Assembly (NCBI GenBank): GCA_965216905.1
Contig: OZ244213.1
Location: 2,232,001 to 2,296,000, forward strand
Reading direction: 5' to 3'
Length of the DNA stretch: 64,000 nucleotides
Source of the DNA: G965216905 sp965216905
Lineage (GTDB): Bacteria > Actinomycetota > Acidimicrobiia > Spongiisociales > ZC4RG35
The position numbers and the translations under genes are program-made. Below the pieces are notes generated by a model. The model was given only the letters and a program-made list of their open reading frames with translations. It was not told the DNA's origin and ran no database searches. Position 1 is the first letter of the stretch. The number at the start of each line of letters is the position of its first letter. Below, piece after piece: positions 33,031 through 41,336 of this stretch.

Positions 33031-33072
33031 GAAATGCCCCGACGAACAGGTGATGCGCATGGCGACGGTTGA
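33025..33072 (+). other. Possible leaderless leader peptide overlapping sufB start
   Basis: A 15-codon frame, MVEMPRRTGDAHGDG, whose ATG follows TACACT by six bases and whose stop lies 14 bases inside sufB in another phase. It may couple translation to sufB, or the ATGGTG may simply be part of an operator. Not proven to be translated. Confidence 0.35.
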
Positions 33073-34471
33073 TCTGGATCTCGGCGCCTACAAGCTTGGA
33101 TGGCACGACTCCGAGGACGACTACGTCTTCAAACCCAAGAAGGGCCTGAACGAGGACATCATCCGAGAGATGTCGGCCATGAAGAAGGAGCCCGAGTGGA
33201 TGCTCGAGTTCCGGCTGAAGGCCTACCAGCGCTTTCTCGCTCGCCCGATTCCCACCTGGGGTGGTGGAGGGAAGCTCGAGGAGATCGACTTCGACGACAT
33301 CTACTATTACATCAAGCCGACCGAGGGCCAGGCCAAGGACTGGGACATGGTCCCTGAGTCGATCAAGGAGACCTACGAAAAGCTGGGCATCCCCGAAGCC
33401 GAGCGGAAGTACCTCGCCGGCGTGACCGCCCAGTACGAGAGCGAGGTCGTCTACCACCGGAACCGGGAGGATCTCGAGGAACTCGGCGTCTTGTTCTGTG
33501 ACATGGATACCGCCGTCCGCGAGTATCCGGAGATCGTCCAGGAGTACTTCGGGACGGTCATTCCCCCGAACGACAACAAGTTCGCCGCTCTCAACTCGGC
33601 GGTGTGGTCGGGCGGATCGTTCATCTACGTACCGCCGGGTGTGCACGTCGAACAACCATTGCAGGCGTACTTCCGCATCAATTCCGAGAACATGGGCCAG
33701 TTCGAGCGGACCTTGATCGTCATCGACGAGGGCGCGTACTGCCACTACGTCGAGGGATGCTCGGCACCCGTCTACTCGACCGACTCCCTCCACTCCGCGG
33801 TCGTCGAGATCGTTGTGAAAGACGGTGGGCGGTGCCGGTACACCACGATCCAGAACTGGTCGAACAACGTCTACAACCTCGTCACGAAGCGGGCTGCCGC
33901 CTACCGGAACGCGACGATGGAATGGGTCGACGGCAATCTCGGATCGAAGCTGACCATGAAGTACCCGGCGGTCTGGCTGATGGAGCCCGGCGCCCATGGC
34001 GAGGTTCTGTCGATCGCCTTTGCGGGCGACGGCCAGCACCAGGACGCCGGAGCCAAGATCGTTCACGCAGCCCCGGACACCACCTCGACAATCGTGTCGA
34101 AGTCCATCTCCAAGGATGGGGGGAGGGCTGGCTATCGAGGTTTGGTCAGGGTCGAGCCGGGTGCGGAGAGTGCCAAGAGCTTCGTCCGCTGCGACGCGCT
34201 CATCCTCGACGAAGACTCCCGCTCGGACACCTATCCGTACATGGAGATCGAGGAGAACGATGCCGAGATCGGTCACGAGGCCACCGTGTCCAAGGTCGGA
34301 GAAGAGCAGCTCTTCTACCTGATGAGCCGCGGGCTCACCGAGGAACAGGCGACATCGATGATCGTGGCCGGGTTCATCGAACCCATCGTGCGCGAGCTCC
34401 CGATGGAATATGCAGTCGAGATGAACCGGCTCATCGAGCTCAACATGGCCGAGGCGGGTGCCGTCGGCTGA
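33059..34471 (+). CDS. sufB: Fe-S cluster assembly scaffold SufB
   Basis: A 470-residue SufB. Recognised by KKEPEWMLEFRLKAYQRFLARP (in part) near the N-terminus, GVLFCDMDTAV, the beta-helix core with IDEGAYCHYVEGCSAPVYS, RYTTIQNWSNNVYNLVTKR and the end SRGLTEEQATSMIVAGFIEPIVRELP (in part). With SufD and SufC it builds Fe-S clusters. The ATG at 33059 is preceded by AGGTG; ATGs at 33053 and GTG/ATG further upstream are alternatives. Here sufB stands alone: 6.8 kb of unrelated genes separate it from sufD, while in most actinobacteria sufB, sufD and sufC are adjacent. Confidence 0.95.
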   Translation: MATVDLDLGAYKLGWHDSEDDYVFKPKKGLNEDIIREMSAMKKEPEWMLEFRLKAYQRFLARPIPTWGGGGKLEEIDFDDIYYYIKPTEGQAKDWDMVPESIKETYEKLGIPEAERKYLAGVTAQYESEVVYHRNREDLEELGVLFCDMDTAVREYPEIVQEYFGTVIPPNDNKFAALNSAVWSGGSFIYVPPGVHVEQPLQAYFRINSENMGQFERTLIVIDEGAYCHYVEGCSAPVYSTDSLHSAVVEIVVKDGGRCRYTTIQNWSNNVYNLVTKRAAAYRNATMEWVDGNLGSKLTMKYPAVWLMEPGAHGEVLSIAFAGDGQHQDAGAKIVHAAPDTTSTIVSKSISKDGGRAGYRGLVRVEPGAESAKSFVRCDALILDEDSRSDTYPYMEIEENDAEIGHEATVSKVGEEQLFYLMSRGLTEEQATSMIVAGFIEPIVRELPMEYAVEMNRLIELNMAEAGAVG

Positions 34472-34549
34472 GACCGATCGATCGGATCCGGTGACGCATT
34501 GCTGTCGCTCGTGATCGTCGGCGTCCCGAGTGGCTGTTCAGAAATCTCG

Positions 34550-34589
34550 TTGTTGTCCGACCGACCAGTTGATACCGTGTCTGCAGACA
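34550..34589 (+). promoter_or_regulatory. Sigma-factor gene promoter with palindrome
   Basis: TTGTTG (34550-34555), 17 bases, TACCGT (34573-34578), then a perfect palindrome TGTCTGCAGACA (34578-34589) across the expected transcription start. A repressor site at +1 is likely. The remainder of 34472-34605 holds no gene. Confidence 0.5.
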
Positions 34590-34605
34590 ACCTGGGGGCT
34601 CAAAC

Positions 34606-35535
34606 GTGGTACGCGGACGCAACGCTGCCTCCGCGGCCGACGCCGTCGGCCTGTACCTGGACGAGGTTTCGCACCACGTTCTGTTGACGGCGGAGGACGA
34701 GGCAGAACTCGCTCGAGCGATCGAGGCCGGACGGCGCGCACGGATCCGGCTCGAATCGGAGACCGACATACACGCCGAGGTCATCGCTCGGTTGGAATCG
34801 GAGATCCAAGGCGGCGAGGAGGCGCGGATGATGTTCATTCGCGCCAACCTCCGGCTCGTGGTCTCGATCGCCAAGCGGTACACCGGACGCGGCCTCGATC
34901 TGCTGGATCTCATCCAGGAAGGGAACCTGGGGTTGATGCGAGCGGTCGAGAAGTTCGACTGGCGCAAGGGCTTCAAGTTCTCCACCTACGCCACTTGGTG
35001 GATCCGGCAGGCCATCACACGCGGTGTGGGCAACTCGGCTCGAACGATCCGACTCCCGGTGCACATGATCGACGTCGTCCGCTCGGTTCAGGACACAGAA
35101 GAGAGCTTGCGAGAGGAGCTGCGGCGTCAACCCACGGTCGCCGAGATCTCGGAGCGGTCAGGGCTCGATGAAGCCCGGGTGCGGGTGGCCCTCGAAGCCC
35201 CGTCGAACGTGGTCTCACTCGACAAGCCGGTCGGCGACGAGGGGGACACCGAGCTCCATGAGCTGGTGATCGACCTCACGAGTCGCGACCCGTTCGTCGA
35301 TGCCTTCGATGCCATGCAGCGGCAGCGAATCCTGGAGGCGATCGCCCAGCTCGACGAACCGGAGGTCACCGTGATTCGGCTCCGGTTCGGTATCGACGGA
35401 TCCGATCCATGGACGCTGTCGGCAGTCGGCGAACACCTGGGGATCACGCGAGAGCGGGTGCGGACCATCGAACGGCGAGCGCTGGCGAGACTGCGCCATC
35501 CATCCCTGGGGCTCGAACTCGAACACCTGTGGTGA
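34606..35535 (+). CDS. RNA polymerase sigma-70 family factor (group 2)
   Basis: A 309-residue sigma factor. Region 1.2 (VGLYLDEVSHHVLLTAEDE), region 2 (ANLRLVVSIAKRYTGRGLDLLDLIQEG in part, GFKFSTYATWWIRQAIT), region 3 and region 4 (LRFGIDGSDPWTLSAVGEHLGITRERVRTIE, in part) are complete; the long acidic region 1.1 of a primary sigma is missing. It is therefore a primary-like, non-essential (SigB/HrdA type) factor for stationary or stress genes. GTG start at 34606 with GGGGG-like ribosome site. It has its own promoter carrying a perfect 12-bp palindrome, and interrupts the SUF region. Confidence 0.92.
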   Translation: MVRGRNAASAADAVGLYLDEVSHHVLLTAEDEAELARAIEAGRRARIRLESETDIHAEVIARLESEIQGGEEARMMFIRANLRLVVSIAKRYTGRGLDLLDLIQEGNLGLMRAVEKFDWRKGFKFSTYATWWIRQAITRGVGNSARTIRLPVHMIDVVRSVQDTEESLREELRRQPTVAEISERSGLDEARVRVALEAPSNVVSLDKPVGDEGDTELHELVIDLTSRDPFVDAFDAMQRQRILEAIAQLDEPEVTVIRLRFGIDGSDPWTLSAVGEHLGITRERVRTIERRALARLRHPSLGLELEHLW

Positions 35536-35561
35536 TCCCTTCCCGCCGGAGTCTTCCCCGG

Positions 35562-35567
35562 TAGATT
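35562..35567 (+). promoter_or_regulatory. -10 box of leaderless small membrane protein gene
   Basis: TAGATT seven bases before the ATG at 35575; this supports that ATG over the in-frame TTG at 35566. Confidence 0.5.
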
Positions 35568-35574
35568 GTCGAAA

Positions 35575-35841
35575 ATGCTCGAGTCGGTGATCGTCGAAAC
35601 CCTGCTCAAGGTCGGTGCGGCCGGCGCGCTCGCCGGCGTGGTGGGCTCGTTTCTCGGGAGCGTGCGTGCGAACCTCTTCGGGGCGGCGCTGGTCGGCGTC
35701 ATCGGAGGTCTTTCGGCTGCGGCGGTGCTGCGAGTCCTGTCGGTCGATCCGATCATCAGCGCCGGGGAGGGCTTCTCATACCTCTGGGCGGCGCTCGGTG
35801 GTGCGTTCCTGGGGTTTGTGATCTCGCGCTCGTCGCGCTGA
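35575..35841 (+). CDS. Small membrane protein (GlsB/transglycosylase-associated-like size)
   Basis: An 88-residue protein made almost wholly of three hydrophobic, Gly/Ala-rich segments: about 10-28 (VGAAGALAGVVGSFLG), 34-52 (LFGAALVGVIGGLSAAAVL) and 68-84 (YLWAALGGAFLGFVIS). Size and glycine zipper pattern recall the GlsB/YeaQ/YmgE group, but the signature residues are not clear enough to assign it. Located between the sigma factor and the DUF4015 gene on the same strand; a stress-envelope role is possible only by position. Confidence 0.65.
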   Translation: MLESVIVETLLKVGAAGALAGVVGSFLGSVRANLFGAALVGVIGGLSAAAVLRVLSVDPIISAGEGFSYLWAALGGAFLGFVISRSSR

Positions 35842-35876
35842 TCGAGACGCCGGTTGGGGTGTCTCCGTCCCGGCAA

Positions 35877-35882
35877 TAACAT
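35877..35882 (+). promoter_or_regulatory. -10 box of leaderless DUF4015 gene
   Basis: TAACAT six bases before the ATG at 35889, no ribosome site between. Confidence 0.5.
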
Positions 35883-35888
35883 CCGCCC

Positions 35889-37358
35889 ATGGCTCGTAGC
35901 CGGCAGCTTCGGGTGCTCGTCGTCCTCACCACGATCTGGTTGGTCTGGGCTGCGTGGTACCTCATCACGTCACTCGGCGTCGTCGAGGTGCGGGTGGTGG
36001 ACGACCAGGGAGTGGCGGTGGCCGGTGCCGTCGTCTCGGGGGACGGCACCGAATTGGGTCGGACGGATGCGCAGGGTGTCGTTGCAGTCGATTGGTCGCG
36101 CGCTGACCCTGTTCTCGACGTGTCGGCTCCGGGGTTCCGCGCCGGATGGGTCGATGTCTCGCGACGCGAAGATGGGGTGGCGGTGGCCCGGTTGACGCCC
36201 CACGTCGCCCGAGGGGTGGTGACCGATGGAGAGGGTCGCCCGATCGAGGGTGCGATCGTGACCTCGGGTTATGGGTCGGCTGTGACGGATCGGTCGGGCC
36301 TGTACAACGTCCGGCTGGCCGAGCCCGGAGACGTCACGGTCTGGCGGCCGGCTTGGACCCGCGGCGACTATGCGTGGGACGGAAGCTCCGGAGTGACCGA
36401 GGTCTCGATCGAACCGGTCGACGTTCGGGCCGTTCATGTCTCGGGGGAGAAGGCCGGCGATCCTGAGGGATGGGCGGAGATGCTGGACCTCGCCGCCACC
36501 ACCGAGCTCAACGGCATCATGCTCGACCTCAAGGACGAGGATGGTCTGGTGCACTACGACACGAAGGTGGCGGCCGCCATCCAGGCCGACGCGCTGGCGG
36601 GGTCCTTCGATCTGGCTGCCCATGCGCAAACGGCTGCGGAGCGAGACCTCTACCTGATCGGTCGCATCGTGTCGTTCCAGGACCCGAGGGCCGCCCGGGC
36701 CATGCCGGAGATCGCAGTGTTCGATTCGGCCACTGGTCAGCCCTACAACAAGAACGGCCAGTACTTCTTGGATCCGACCGATCCGGAGGCGCGCGCCTAT
36801 GCATTGGCGATTGCCGAGGAGGCCTGTGCCTTCGGCGTCGACGAGATCCAGTTCGACTACGTCCGATACCCGGATGGGTTTGGGCCGACGGCCGTGTTCG
36901 ACGGAGGCTCCGACTACGAGACCCGGGTATCGACCATCCGTTCGTTCATCGAGGAGGCGCGAGATGTCCTCCATCCGATGGGGTGTGTCGTGGCCGGCGA
37001 CATCTTCGGATTCATCACCGCCGCGCAAGACGACGGTGGAATCGGTCAGCAGTGGGAAGTGGTGACGAGCGTGCTCGACGTGGTTTCGCCGATGCTGTAT
37101 CCGAGCCACTACGACGATGGTTGGTACGGCTTCGACGAACCGTCGGAGCATCCCGGACCGATGGTGGAACGTGCGCTCAGGGAAGGATTGGCACGTCTCC
37201 AGACCGGAACGGTGGTCCGACCATGGCTTCAAGACTTCTCGTACTCCGATGAGCAGGTTCGGGCACAGATCGAGGCAGCAGAACAATATGGTCTCGGGTG
37301 GATGCTCTGGAATGCGGTGTCGGAAGTGAGCGACGGAGCGCTCCGGTCGGCGCAGTGA
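35889..37358 (+). CDS. Membrane-anchored putative glycoside hydrolase (DUF4015)
   Basis: A 489-residue protein with an N-terminal transmembrane anchor (LVVLTTIWLVWAAWYLI, about 9-25), two carboxypeptidase-regulatory-like or Ig-type beta domains (VRVVDDQGVAVAGAVVSGDG; GVVTDGEGRPIEGAIVTSGYG) and a C-terminal TIM barrel. The barrel carries DUF4015 motifs: ELNGIMLDLKDEDGLVHYDT, LDPTDPEARAYALAIAEEA, VDEIQFDYVRYPDG and SPMLYPSHYDDGWYG. The Asp in FDYVRYPDG and the Glu/Asp of VDEIQFDY are probable catalytic acids by analogy with barrel glycosidases. Substrate unknown, likely an envelope polysaccharide. Its stop overlaps udgB. Confidence 0.88.
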   Translation: MARSRQLRVLVVLTTIWLVWAAWYLITSLGVVEVRVVDDQGVAVAGAVVSGDGTELGRTDAQGVVAVDWSRADPVLDVSAPGFRAGWVDVSRREDGVAVARLTPHVARGVVTDGEGRPIEGAIVTSGYGSAVTDRSGLYNVRLAEPGDVTVWRPAWTRGDYAWDGSSGVTEVSIEPVDVRAVHVSGEKAGDPEGWAEMLDLAATTELNGIMLDLKDEDGLVHYDTKVAAAIQADALAGSFDLAAHAQTAAERDLYLIGRIVSFQDPRAARAMPEIAVFDSATGQPYNKNGQYFLDPTDPEARAYALAIAEEACAFGVDEIQFDYVRYPDGFGPTAVFDGGSDYETRVSTIRSFIEEARDVLHPMGCVVAGDIFGFITAAQDDGGIGQQWEVVTSVLDVVSPMLYPSHYDDGWYGFDEPSEHPGPMVERALREGLARLQTGTVVRPWLQDFSYSDEQVRAQIEAAEQYGLGWMLWNAVSEVSDGALRSAQ

Positions 37359-38047
37359 CCGATCTCGGGCTTCTGTCGGCATCCCTCGCCGATTGCCGCC
37401 GCTGCCCCCGCCTGGTCGCGTGGCGTAAGCACACCGCGACGGTCAAGCGGGCGGCGTTCGCGGCGGAGGAGTATTGGGGCAGACCGGTGTCGGGGTTCGG
37501 TGATCCCGATGCCTCGGTGGTGTTGGTCGGCCTGGCGCCGGCGGCACACGGTGCGAATCGGACCGGCCGGATGTTCACCGGCGACCGGTCCGGCGACTTC
37601 CTGGTTGCAGCGCTGCACCGAACCGGCTTCGCCTCGCAGCCGGCGTCGACTCACGCCGGCGATGGGCTGGAGCTGTTCGGCTGCTACATCACGTCGGCGG
37701 TCAAGTGTGCACCGCCGGCCAATCGTCCGACCGGCGATGAGCAGGCAAATTGCCGGACCTGGCTGGAGGCGGAACTCGACCTGTTGGATCCGCAGGTCGT
37801 GGTGGCGCTGGGCGGGATGGGATATCGGTCGGTTCGTGAGGTTGCTCGCCGTCGGGAGTGGGGCAGACTCCCGGCGTCGGGGTTTGGCCATGGGGTCGAG
37901 ATCGACCTTCCGGCCGGTCCGCTGGTCCTGGCCTCCTATCACCCCAGCCAGCAGAACACGTTCACGGGCAGATTGACGCCGGAGATGCTCGACGCCGTCC
38001 TGCGGCGTGCTCGCCGGCGAGTGGAGGGATCTACGCCGACCGGATGA
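37355..38047 (+). CDS. udgB: Family 5 uracil-DNA glycosylase
   Basis: A 230-residue UdgB. The family 5 motif GLAPAAHGANRTGRMFTGD (about 59-77) and the second motif SYHPSQQNTFTGRLT are present, with Cys pairs CRRC (14-17) and later cysteines (CAPP, NC) positioned to hold the 4Fe-4S cluster. Family 5 enzymes remove uracil, hypoxanthine and other deaminated bases and use no Asp/Asn in motif 1, in keeping with the Ala here. The GTG at 37355 overlaps the DUF4015 stop. The 3' end overlaps the opposite response-regulator gene by 17 bases. Confidence 0.93.
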   Translation: MTDLGLLSASLADCRRCPRLVAWRKHTATVKRAAFAAEEYWGRPVSGFGDPDASVVLVGLAPAAHGANRTGRMFTGDRSGDFLVAALHRTGFASQPASTHAGDGLELFGCYITSAVKCAPPANRPTGDEQANCRTWLEAELDLLDPQVVVALGGMGYRSVREVARRREWGRLPASGFGHGVEIDLPAGPLVLASYHPSQQNTFTGRLTPEMLDAVLRRARRRVEGSTPTG

Positions 38048-38453
38048 TCGGCTGGTCCGAGCGGAGTACCTCCTCGAGTACCGCCCGGAAGCGATCCCCG
38101 TCCGTCTCCTTCTCGAGATAGGCACGAGCCCCGTGGGCAACGGCTCGATGCCCCACCAGCTCGGCGTCGTGTGCCGAGATCACCACGACTTCGATGTCCG
38201 GGTGACTGATGACGATCTCGTCGATGATGGCGAACGTATCCGTCCGCGGCATCGTCAGATCGATCAGCACGAGCTCGGGTTCGAGCGACCGGATGAGGTC
38301 GAGGCATTGGGCGCCGTCGGCTGCCTCACCGACCACCTCGAATGGTGTCGGCCGGTACTGCTCCATCCACACCCGGAGCAACAGCCGATACGAGTCGTCG
38401 TCGTCGACGACCAACGTCCTGATCGTGATGGGTTGCGGGCGCATATGCGGCAT
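38031..38453 (-). CDS. Single-domain response regulator (receiver only)
   Basis: A 140-residue CheY-like receiver. It shows the acidic pocket VVDDDDSYR (about 15-23), the phosphoacceptor Asp65 in LVLIDLTMPRTD, the Thr/Ser switch in VVISAHD and the Lys in ARAYLEKETD. No DNA-binding or output domain follows, so it must signal by protein contact, possibly with the divergent GGDEF/EAL protein. The ATG at 38453 or the one at 38444 is the start; GGAG precedes both. No histidine kinase is next to it. Confidence 0.88.
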   Translation of the reverse strand: MPHMRPQPITIRTLVVDDDDSYRLLLRVWMEQYRPTPFEVVGEAADGAQCLDLIRSLEPELVLIDLTMPRTDTFAIIDEIVISHPDIEVVVISAHDAELVGHRAVAHGARAYLEKETDGDRFRAVLEEVLRSDQPIIRSA

Positions 38454-38628
38454 GACTCTCCGTGGCCGTCTTCGGTTGATTCGGTCACCGAACGCGGTCC
38501 TTGAGCGAGATTTGTCGCGAGAGTGCCGTCGGGTGGTGGGAGGTTCAGACAAACTGCTTGAGGATTCACTCAAGACCCGACCAGGGCTTCCGATACTTCG
38601 GCCAGGCACGGCAGGAGATCACACCCGT

Positions 38629-39159
38629 ATGGATGACGGACCGACCCGAACCATGACTGCCCAACCGGCTCAGGAGTGGCTCGGGAGAGAGACGTTCGCG
38701 GTGCGACTGCTCACGGAGCTGACTGACACGCTCGAAGGAGTGGTGGGCCTCGATGAGGCGTCTGGCTTCGGTACGTTGGTGGGTCGACGGTTGGGTCAGG
38801 CGCTCTGCTCGGACAACCCGACCGGTGGAGAGACGAGCGATTCCACCCAGGTCGCCGCCATGCTCTCCGATCTCATGTGCCGGCTCGGCGGTGCTTCACG
38901 GGTGGCGTCCAGCGATGACCGGATGATCACCTTGCACACCGACCACTGCCCGTTCGGCGCGCTGGCGGTGGGTCGGGAGTTGCTGTGTGTCATGACCTCG
39001 AGTGCGATCGGCGCCATCGCCGCCGACCATCTCGGCTACGCGAATGTGGAGATCGCACAATCTCAGGCGCGGGGTGATCAGCGGTGCGTGATCCGCCTGC
39101 ATCTCGATCCATCCAACAATGCCGACGGTCACGAGTTCTTCGGTATCGGGGCGGAATGA
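38629..39159 (+). CDS. MetOD1-like (methanogen output domain) sensory protein
   Basis: A 176-residue cytoplasmic protein resembling the methanogen output domain 1 group: an N-terminal helical part (LLTELTDTLEGVVGLDEASGFG), and a C-terminal part with spaced cysteines, LHTDHCPFGALAVGRELLCVMTSSAIG, given in part, then YANVEIAQSQARGDQRCVIRLHL. Such domains are found in signal proteins next to GGDEF/EAL enzymes. Cys residues may bind a metal or sense redox. The start at 38629 has GGAG upstream. It overlaps the diguanylate cyclase gene by four bases (ATGA), so the two are produced together and may interact. Confidence 0.62.
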   Translation: MDDGPTRTMTAQPAQEWLGRETFAVRLLTELTDTLEGVVGLDEASGFGTLVGRRLGQALCSDNPTGGETSDSTQVAAMLSDLMCRLGGASRVASSDDRMITLHTDHCPFGALAVGRELLCVMTSSAIGAIAADHLGYANVEIAQSQARGDQRCVIRLHLDPSNNADGHEFFGIGAE

Positions 39160-41186
39160 CCGACGCCGTCACCCACCTGTTTCGCCAGACCGTCGTCGTC
39201 GTCGATCTCGAGGGTGTGGTGGCGGACGTCACCGGCGCGCCAATTCCATTGGTGGCCGGTCAGGACATCACCGAGGTCACGCCGGATGGTGAGGGCTTGC
39301 GACGGCTGCTCGGAGAGGTGGTTCGGATGTCGGTGCCGATCCCCATCCGCATCGAGATTGCCGCAGTGGTCGCGACCGGCGTCGCCCACCGGCTGGGACC
39401 GGACCGGGTTGCGCTCCTCGTCGACACCGCCGGTGCCGAGCGGTTCGGGGAGCTCGACCGCCAGATCGGCAGGCTCAATACCGCGCTTCGCGAACGGGAT
39501 GGTGCATTGCGGAGCCTCAGGGAGACCAACCGGGTGCTCAGTGACCTCACCACTCGATATCAGAGCCTGGTCGACCCCAGCCCGAATCCGATCGTGCTGC
39601 TGGACGACGAGCTCCGCATCGTGGCATTCAACCCGGCTGCCGATGCGGTGTGTGGATTGAGCGAGTTCGAGCACGGCACGGCCTGCGAGGCGGTCCTCGG
39701 TGGCGATCTCGCCGAGGTGATTGCGGAAGCAGCCACAACCGGACGTCACCTCACGCTGCGCGGCGTGGTGCTCGACCACGGCGATGGAGGACGATGGTTC
39801 GACATCACCATCAGCCCGATTCCTTCCGGCGGGGTGCACCTCGTGGCTGCGGACGTCAGCGACCGGGTGGCGTACGAGAAGCGGCTCGCCACGCTGGCGA
39901 CGACCGATGCGCTGACCGGGCTCGGCAATCGGTCCATGTTGGCAGACCGCGTTCGGCACGGTCTCCGGCGCATGGCGCGCAGCGGCGGCGGCATCGCAGT
40001 CGTGGCGATCGACATCGACCACTTCCAGTTGATCAATGACATCCACGGACATTCGGCCGGAGACCTCATGCTGGTCCGCCTGGCTCGCCGGCTGGAATCG
40101 TTTCTTCGCGGGGTCGACACGGTGTGTCGGGTGGGGGGCGACGAGTTCGTGGTGGTGATCACCGACGTTCCGGACCACGCCCGCGCCGAGGTGGTCGTCC
40201 AGCGCATCCACGAGCGGTTGATCGATGGCACCAAGCCAGGTTCGGGTATCGCCCCCTCGATGAGCATCGGGTATGCATGGATCGACGACTCCGACGTCAC
40301 GGTCCACCAGGCGGTGAGCCGGGCCGAGGCCGCCCTCGCTCAATCGAAGCGAATCGGGCGGAACCGGGTGACGCGCCACGATCCGGCGCTGCACGCCTGG
40401 CCTTTCCGCTCGGAGGGCGAACTGCTCGGCGCACTGCAGCATGCCCTCGGCCGAAACGAGTTCGAGCTGCACTACCAGCCCATCACCGATGCCGACGGTC
40501 TTCCTCGTGCGATCGAGGCGCTGCTTCGGTGGCGTCATCCCGAGCTGGGTTTGCTCATGCCCTCCAGCTTCGTCGATCGCCTCGTCGACTCGGGAATGAT
40601 CGCTCCGGTCGGCAGATGGGTCATCGAGGAGGCCTGCCGGCAGCTCTCCGCCTGGCATCGCTCCGGGGCCGTGGCGTCCGACATTCCGGTCCATGTCAAC
40701 GTCGCACCGAGCCAACTCCTCGATCCGGCGCTTCCCCGGTACGTCGAGCAGGCGCTGCTCGCAGCCGGCTTGGAACCCGACTTGCTGTGTGTGGAGGTCA
40801 CCGAGCAAGCCTTGTCGGTCGCACCGACCACCGGACACACGCTGGGTCGGATCGGTGAGATGGGTGTCAGCGTGGCGCTCGACGACTTCGGAACCGGTAC
40901 CAGCTCGTTGACGCATCTCCGCCACCCAGCCGTTCTCCAGGTGAAGATCGATCGATCCTTCGTGTCGGCGATCGATATCGATGCCCGAACCGAGCAGATC
41001 ACTTCGGGGCTCATCGCGCTCTCCGGCGAGCTCGACATCGCCGTCATCGCCGAGGGTGTCGAGACCCAGCGCCAGCTGGGTTGGCTCATCGCCCACGGAC
41101 GCCCCCACATCCAGGGATTCCTGCTCTCGGAGCCTGTGGCCTCCGCCGACCTCCCGCACCGGCTGGAGGCGCTCACGACGGGTTAG
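39156..41186 (+). CDS. PAS-GGDEF-EAL cyclic-di-GMP protein
   Basis: A 676-residue cytoplasmic protein for c-di-GMP turnover. The N-terminus is an uncharacterised sensory part with a coiled-coil (LDRQIGRLNTALRERDGALRS), then a PAS domain (about 135-245: LVDPSPNPIVLLDDELRIVAFN), GGDEF domain with intact catalytic GGDEF near residue 328 and an RxxD inhibitory site (RGVD) five residues before it, then an EAL domain with EALLRW (near 451), DDFGTGTSSL and AEGVET. Both halves look active. It has no transmembrane segment. It is translated together with the MetOD1-like protein, a plausible input subunit. Confidence 0.94.
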   Translation: MTDAVTHLFRQTVVVVDLEGVVADVTGAPIPLVAGQDITEVTPDGEGLRRLLGEVVRMSVPIPIRIEIAAVVATGVAHRLGPDRVALLVDTAGAERFGELDRQIGRLNTALRERDGALRSLRETNRVLSDLTTRYQSLVDPSPNPIVLLDDELRIVAFNPAADAVCGLSEFEHGTACEAVLGGDLAEVIAEAATTGRHLTLRGVVLDHGDGGRWFDITISPIPSGGVHLVAADVSDRVAYEKRLATLATTDALTGLGNRSMLADRVRHGLRRMARSGGGIAVVAIDIDHFQLINDIHGHSAGDLMLVRLARRLESFLRGVDTVCRVGGDEFVVVITDVPDHARAEVVVQRIHERLIDGTKPGSGIAPSMSIGYAWIDDSDVTVHQAVSRAEAALAQSKRIGRNRVTRHDPALHAWPFRSEGELLGALQHALGRNEFELHYQPITDADGLPRAIEALLRWRHPELGLLMPSSFVDRLVDSGMIAPVGRWVIEEACRQLSAWHRSGAVASDIPVHVNVAPSQLLDPALPRYVEQALLAAGLEPDLLCVEVTEQALSVAPTTGHTLGRIGEMGVSVALDDFGTGTSSLTHLRHPAVLQVKIDRSFVSAIDIDARTEQITSGLIALSGELDIAVIAEGVETQRQLGWLIAHGRPHIQGFLLSEPVASADLPHRLEALTTG

Positions 41187-41220
41187 GGGGCCCGCGCCGG
41201 GAACGAGAACCGGGCGAGCC

Positions 41221-41243
41221 GATTTTCCACTACGCGGATGGTG
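41221..41243 (+). promoter_or_regulatory. SUF promoter element, copy 2 (before sufD)
   Basis: GATTT followed by TCCACTACGCGGATGGTG, matching the sufB element (33013-33030) at 15 of 18 positions. The -10-like hexamer is weaker here (TCCACT). An alternative -10, TACGAT, is at 41248-41253. Confidence 0.6.
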
Positions 41244-41336
41244 CGAATACGATCCGGCCTCCCGTTCTGGAGAACCTGTGCGTTCGCTGACTCGCGACAC
41301 CTTGGAAGCGCTGATCGCGTCCGACTCCGTCGGTGA
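41238..41336 (+). other. Possible leader ORF overlapping sufD start
   Basis: A 32-codon frame from the ATG of the shared element, running out of phase into sufD (start 41278). As before sufB, it begins Met-Val and lies in the +1 phase relative to the suf gene. Translation not proven. Confidence 0.3.
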
